Below are positions 58,919 through 64,000 of a stretch of DNA of 64,000 bases, piece after piece. Under the pieces are notes generated by a model. It did no database searches. It saw nothing but the letters and a program-made list of their open reading frames with translations, and was not told the origin of the DNA. Source of the DNA: Athripsodes cinereus (taxonomy: Eukaryota; Arthropoda; Insecta; Trichoptera; Leptoceridae); NCBI GenBank assembly GCA_947579605.1, contig OX388307.1, forward strand, positions 21,367,237 through 21,431,236. The letters are read 5' to 3'. The position numbers and the translations under genes were made by a program. Each line of letters opens with the position of its first letter. The first letter of the stretch is position 1.

Positions 58919-58932
58919 GTATTTTCAGATTA

Positions 58933-59907
58933 TATTCACTTCTAAAGGAGTGTAGCAAGGTTGTGTTATGTCTCCGTGGTTATCCAACCTATTTTTTGAC
59001 TTCTGCATGCGACCTCTGAAAGGGATGGATGTTGGTGTTTAATTGAATAGAATTAGGGTGAATGCTTTGATGTATGCAGACGATTTAGTGTTAATGACTG
59101 AGAATGAAAGTGATTTACAAGATTACAAGATATTATTTCGTGTGTGTACGATAGTTGTAGTACAAATGGGTTAAAAATGAATGTTGCGAAGACGAAAGTA
59201 CTGGTGTTTGAAAGAGAGAGTGAAAGAACGAATTGTGAAATAAAGGTTGATGATGAATGTTTAGAGCAAGTGAACGAGTATGTGTATTTGGGAAGTCTGT
59301 TTGCGAGGGATGGAAGATACGATAAGGATATCGAAAGAAGAAGATTTGCCGGTGCTAGAGTAAACGGTGCACTTTGTCCTATTGTTACCAACAACAATGT
59401 GTCAAATATGGCCAAAATACTGGTGCACAACACCATTTTGGTACCGACACTTATGTATGCAAGCGAACCTTGGACGTGGTTGAAGAAGGATGAGAGTGGA
59501 ATAAATGCCGTGGGGATGCGTTCACTGAGAAGAATGGTTGGTAAAACGTTGCGAGATAGAGTGAAGAATGAGGATATCAGGAAAATGAGCGGATGCGAGA
59601 AGAGTGTTGTGGATAGCATGCGTGTAAATAAGTTACGATGGTTTGGACATGTGGAGCGAATGCAGGATGAAAGAATGAAGAAAAGGATGTATTTATCTGA
59701 AAGAGGGGGTGTAAGGAAGCGCGGACGGCCAAGAACCACGTGGATCAAATCCTCAAGGTCGGTCGCGTGTTGAGTAAAAGAAATCGGCGTGCATGTATGA
59801 GAAACTGGATGAAAGAAATTTGTAAGGATAGATCTATATGGCGTTCCGTCTCTCTGCCTACCCCTCCTGGGACATGGCGTGAGGGTATAGATAGAGAGAT
59901 AGATAGA
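58933..59907 (+). mobile_element. LINE-C (CR1/RTE-like) 5'-truncated copy with target duplication
   Basis: Flanked by TATTTTCAGATTA at 58920-58932 and 59908-59920, exact 13 bp. It carries the second half of a reverse-transcriptase ORF and ends in a GATAGATAGA tail. Its last 70 bp (CTCTGCCTACCCCTCCTGGG, ACATGGCGTGAGGGTATAG) recur as separate tails at 22905, 29455 and 34258. Confidence 0.9.
58950..59870 (+). pseudogene. LINE-C reverse-transcriptase ORF, C-terminal half
   Basis: Begins KGV, stop, QGCVMSPWLSNLFFDFCMRP (RT motif B, normally KGVRQGC.MSP.LFN), then ALMYADDLVLMTENESDLQD with the catalytic YADD of RT motif C. A small duplication of ACAAGAT shifts the frame. From 59144 a 209-codon frame follows: GLKMNVAKTKVLVFE (motif D region), YVYLGSLF, LVPTLMYASEPWTW, LRWFGHVERM and RKRGRPRTTW. 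A last frameshift before the end splits off NRRACMRNWMKEICKDRSIW. At least one stop and two frameshifts: inactive. Confidence 0.88.
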
Positions 59908-59924
59908 TATTTTCAGATTAAGTT

Positions 59925-62160
59925 TTCTTTTTATTGGCGGTTGTTGCCAGACACTTAAGTTTATTCTGAACACATTTTTACAGTCTGTCGCAAATACAAA
60001 ATACAACAATCAGTAGCTACCGATATTTGAAATTGTAATGTAAAATTTAATAAAAAAAGTAAAAGAACGTTTAAGAAAGTAACGGTACTTTATTTTATGT
60101 GTTTTAACTAAGATTTTCTTAGAATTCTTAAAATATCGTCATCTTTTATGACGATATTTTTTCCAATTTAAATTATTTCATCTTTATTTTTACACATTTA
60201 TAAAAGTGAGACAAAAAACAAAACAGTATTTTCATTTCCCCTTAACATACTAGTTTTTCAGCACTATGGAAGAAGTTGTTTTTTTTATTCATGTCTTTTT
60301 TATATTCCGATATATTTTTGTATAAATAAGAGAAGAAAATATGAAACAGTTTATTTCTATCAATCGATTTATCTCTGCTAAAACATGATAGGTAAAAGCT
60401 CCACAATTCCTTCAAAAATACATATGGAATCGATATTAAAGTCTCATATATGTACGCCCTGAAAGCAATATAGAGATGTCATGACCGCGAAGTCAATCTA
60501 AGAATGGAATGTAAGCATCTCTAAGACCCTAGTTTAACACTGTTCACGAATGTATGTATGTAGGTATCTAATATTTCTTCTCTTTTTGCTATTTTTCAAC
60601 GTATCTCTCCAAGGCGAAGTGGAAAAGAATCTACTCCATTCTGACAGATTCTCTCACGACATTTCGAACATTGTACACATACATTCTTTATAATAACATA
60701 TCTATATGAGAATACAATTTCATCTAAATGCAAGAATAACATGTATTACAATAAAAAGTAATTTATTTTACATTAGAATGCGAATCGGTTAGATGGTAAA
60801 GGCATGCAAGATAATATAATAAAAACAAATTTATAATATATATACATTGAGATGAATTGTTAACATGGTGCGGGATGGAATCACCATTCCAGATAGAGAG
60901 AAGAGCATTAATGCCTGAGAGTTGTGCAGATGCAAGGAGAGAGTTAGTAGGTACTTACGTTGTACAAAGCAGAACCAGGTCCATAATAATACAGGACATT
61001 TGCATTTATATTGTATGGAAGCCTCCATATCGTACACTATGAGCAACGGAATATTATAATTATACATAAAGACATTCCTAAGACTTGCATTCGCATTGCG
61101 GAATTGTTCACTATTCCCTTCACAACACCAGAGATTCTCAAGATTGCAAATGATTTAGATACCTGAAACTGTAAAATAAGGAATACGCTTATCTGCTTAA
61201 AACATCAACAACACTTGTACTATGAAACAAAAAAATATTTTTATATGTTGGCCCATAACTTTTGAAATAACAGCAAGCGATATTTAAATGATGACACATA
61301 TCATTAAAGCGTTAACAATTCACACAACACATTTGACTAAATTTATATAAAGTTAATTTTGTTTAGCAAAATTCAGTTTTCGTCTGATTGTGAGATTGAG
61401 AATCATTTAATATTCCTATTATATTACATGTAGCTAGACAATTTTTTACTAAATGTGATACATTCCATTTGAAATTATTACATTTATATCATTTCATTTT
61501 TAGTAACAACTATTACGTAAGATCAAGATCCCAAATGATTTTTATTTTTGGATAATCAATTCAGATAACATTTCCATTTAATGTTCTTATGCATTCATGT
61601 TAATTTTCTTAGTTAAAGCAACATTAAGTAGTGAGTTTATTATTACATCAAAACATGTTTTACCATTATAATACAATGCGTTAATAGGACTATACATGAT
61701 AGAGATAATATTTTATAAAATTATGTATATGAATATGAATGTAAAACAAAATAATCATAAAATAAATACTGACACGCTTAGTGACGAGTTAACGATTGCT
61801 GGAAAACGACTTATGATATACGTGAACTATCTCCAAAAACATAATAACAACAATTATTTTATTGACACGTATTATAGTAGATCTTTTACGTTACGTTAAT
61901 ATACCGAAATATAGAAATGTCTCGCGCTTAATTTAACTAATTTCTTCCAAATAATATTCATATATTCTAGAGATGTATTCCTACATTATAACACTGACAA
62001 TAATATATTATTACAAATAAAAATCACTCAACCAATTCATCAAAAGTACTTTTAAACAGGATATACAACCATTGTGTCATAATATAGTAATAAGTAAATT
62101 ACTTTACTTATTACTCTGTTTTTGATACTCAAAATAAATAATCTTCTTATTTACTCACTA
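59925..62160. other. AT-rich DNA
   Basis: No host gene recognised. A perfect hairpin (AGTAATAAGTAAA with TTTACTTATTACT) lies at 62086-62115. The overlapping frames near 60831-61067 lack domain support. Confidence 0.4.
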
Positions 62161-62164
62161 CTGA

Positions 62165-62190
62165 AACCATCACGGCATCTCACGTAACGA
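62165..62190 (-). repeat. SINE-A scrap
   Basis: GAAACCATCACGGCATCTCAC matches the 3' end block of the family; nothing else of it is nearby. Confidence 0.4.
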
Positions 62191-62497
62191 TATTGTATTA
62201 AATTGGACATTTAATTTTGCACAAGAACGAATTCATATTTTTATTTACATAATAATAATTGTAGGGCCTGTTTATGCGACGTAGTAGTATTATTCTTAGT
62301 TGGGTTCATTTCAATTCAATTACAAACGGATGTCATGTGCAGATGGCGTTCTTTTGATTAAATATTATCATTATGGAACTTTCAACGACACAAAATATTG
62401 TACAACTACTCGATAGACGTGATTCCGAATCAAATTTATTTACATACAAAATATGTAATTTTTCAACTTTATACATTCTATCTCCATATACAGGTAC

Positions 62498-62680
62498 AAA
62501 CCATCACGACACATTTCCTTAAGTGGAGTCGCCAGTGAACTAAATAGATGTAATAAACACAAAGGTCGTTCTCTCCGTGGCAATATAAAAAAAAACAAGA
62601 TTTAGAATGAATGACATATCCAATCGCTAAATTGAATAAAATGAACTATCTCTAAGATGTTGCACTGCAACAAGTCCGCC
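62498..62680 (-). repeat. SINE-A copy, old
   Basis: AACCATCACGACACATTTCC, AAGTGGAGTCGCCAGTGAAC, TTCTCTCCGTGGCAATATAA and CCAATCGCTAAATTGAAT in family order, heavily substituted. Confidence 0.7.
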
Positions 62681-62682
62681 AT

Positions 62683-62750
62683 TTGACAGAACATTGTTTT
62701 TATTTATTATAAGTGTTTTTATTTATTATTATGTTATTATGTTCTGTCAA
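62683..62750. repeat. Short element with 12-bp inverted ends
   Basis: TTGACAGAACAT at 62683-62694 and ATGTTCTGTCAA at 62739-62750 enclose a T-rich tract with two TTTTTATTTATTAT words. It may be a small MITE or simple hairpin. Confidence 0.45.
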
Positions 62751-63167
62751 CAAAGTTTTATTATTATTATTATATCTGTGATAGAATTAATGATGTGAAT
62801 TATATAGAAAAAAAAGGTTTTTAACACAATTTTCTATATTAACCATAAAAAAATAAATAATTTTTACAAATCAGTATGTAAATTTTCTACAAAATGAAAA
62901 GAAAATGTGTTTCCACAAATTTCACACACAACACAAACCACGAGCAATAGTTTCAGTAACTCATACGTAGGTTTATTAATGGCTATCTAAATACTTAAGT
63001 TAAAAATACATGTGTCTTTTTATATTTTTAACTGTTTTCATTCATCCCTAAATAATAAACAATGCGTTTTTTTAATTATAAATTACGAATTATCAAATTA
63101 TTTTGTGTTCGTTGAATTTAAGCAATGCTTTTATATTTTTTTTCGGGTACAGTGTTACTTTTCACTT

Positions 63168-63307
63168 ATTTTATTTATTTATTTTATTCTTCACTGTACA
63201 TTGGTTTCAATATTACAAAATAAAACAGTGTCATATAAATATCAGTTATACAATTCAATCTACAGAGGGCGAGTTTATCGCTAAGATGCGATGTCTTTCA
63301 ACTAACT
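63168..63307 (-). repeat. Hairpin-tail repeat, complete copy
   Basis: Minus strand GTTAGTTGAAAGACATCGCA, hairpin ATCGC-ATCTTA-GCGAT, AACTCGCCCTCTGTAGATTG, AATGTACAGTGAAGAATAAA and an AAAT tail. It is the closest relative of 51751-51886 in this window. Confidence 0.7.
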
Positions 63308-63309
63308 TA

Positions 63310-64000
63310 TAATGCACTTTCTCAATTTTCCTTTTTTTTGCTCTAGTAATTCCAACAGAACTTTTAAATATCTACATTAACAGATGTGTATCGCTTTTTT
63401 GATGGCTTTTATAAGTCTAAAGTTCAGGAGGTTGTTATTAAAACCTCAAATTATATTTTTAATAATTTGTTACAGCAATATTATCGTTAGCAATATTTTA
63501 TTTTGTTACAACTTTCATAAAGATTGAAAGCAAATATGCGTACAGCAAAATTGATATTATTTTTGAATTGTAAAAAAGTTACTTCAATAGCAACACTTTG
63601 GAATTACATCAATGTTTCCAAATCGGTAACATGGAAAATAATAGAGATGTTGATTTTATGAACGATTGCTAGGTTGAATATAAGTATCTGTGAATATTTG
63701 CAAAATTCATACTTAACCCGAATTCTCCTAGTGTCCTCATATGAGGACGAAAACAATGTACATTAAAATTGACCATAAAAACTAAACAATAAGCGTGAGC
63801 ATGTCGAAACTGAACTATCCTACAAGCAAGACGTTCTTCTTTATTAAAAAATCATTGCATCTTTGATTTTAGACGTGGGTGGATGTGTGCATCATTTCAA
63901 AATAACCGTATTTTGAAAATTCACAAAAATGACGACCTCTTCCCGAAAGTATATAAATATTTATTTTCTACATTTGTAAACCTATAAAATATATATGTAG
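63310..64000. other. AT-rich DNA
   Basis: No gene or repeat recognised up to the window end. Confidence 0.4.

Noticed and set aside
59053..60009. Longest frame in the window (318 codons, minus strand)
   Set aside because: It lies antisense to the LINE-C reverse-transcriptase ORF, whose plus-strand text has RT motifs (QGCVMSP, YADD). The minus frame has no domain and is a shadow.
60831..61067. Overlapping frames on both strands near a GTAAGT on the minus strand
   Set aside because: No matching acceptor, domain or partner exon could be seen.

Overview
This window looks like eukaryotic, probably lepidopteran, nuclear DNA. It is very AT-rich, has no bacterial-style gene packing, and repeatedly carries the GTAGGTACCTAC-type runs (for example near 8430, 8615 and 40770) that are common in moth and butterfly genomes. 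It also holds short tRNA-derived SINEs, RTE/CR1-like LINE tails, mariner, piggyBac and PIF/Harbinger elements. The order is an inference from repeat style and is not proven by a host gene. Family labels used below (SINE-A, SINE-B, LINE-B, LINE-C, hairpin-tail) are my own names.

No recognisable conserved host gene is present. The best host-gene candidates are a two-exon small secreted-protein model at 18194-18466 (signal peptide, consensus GTAAGT donor, 120-bp intron, pyrimidine-rich acceptor) and an unrecognised 106-codon frame at 50798-51118 (minus). Everything else that can be read as protein is a transposon remnant, usually 5'-truncated or internally deleted.

Layout. 0-11 kb: AT-rich intergenic DNA with a palindromic Penelope-like insertion (531-743), a tRNA-like head, a worn LINE-B tail and a diverged repeat pair near 8 kb. 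11-18 kb: a 62-nt hairpin, two RTE-like LINE ends with target-site duplications, a 185-bp MITE, and a mariner remnant (15381-17776) split by a PIF/Harbinger-like element that itself carries a SINE-A piece. 18-30 kb: the secreted-protein candidate, SINEs, LINE tails and a LINE zinc-knuckle end. 29.7-35 kb: a second Penelope-like palindrome with 85-bp arms identical base for base and a nearly complete hammerhead-like fold, a tRNA-SINE, a 2.5-kb PIF/Harbinger element with TAA duplications and a broken Myb/SANT-like gene, and a 116-bp MITE. 37-48 kb: SINE-A copies (one with a 12-bp duplication and a TAG-repeat tail), a 217-bp MITE sharing ends with the 15.6-kb element, and a fresh LINE-B end. 48-64 kb: a deleted mariner (48857-49227), a pogo/Tigger-like element (49823-50364), hairpin-tail repeats, a piggyBac remnant (57496-58507) and a LINE-C reverse-transcriptase end (58933-59907).

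The elements interact by nesting and by probable borrowing of enzymes: the short SINE and LINE ends carry microsatellite or A-rich tails and target duplications, which points to LINE-driven insertion, and the MITEs share termini with larger, themselves broken, DNA transposons.
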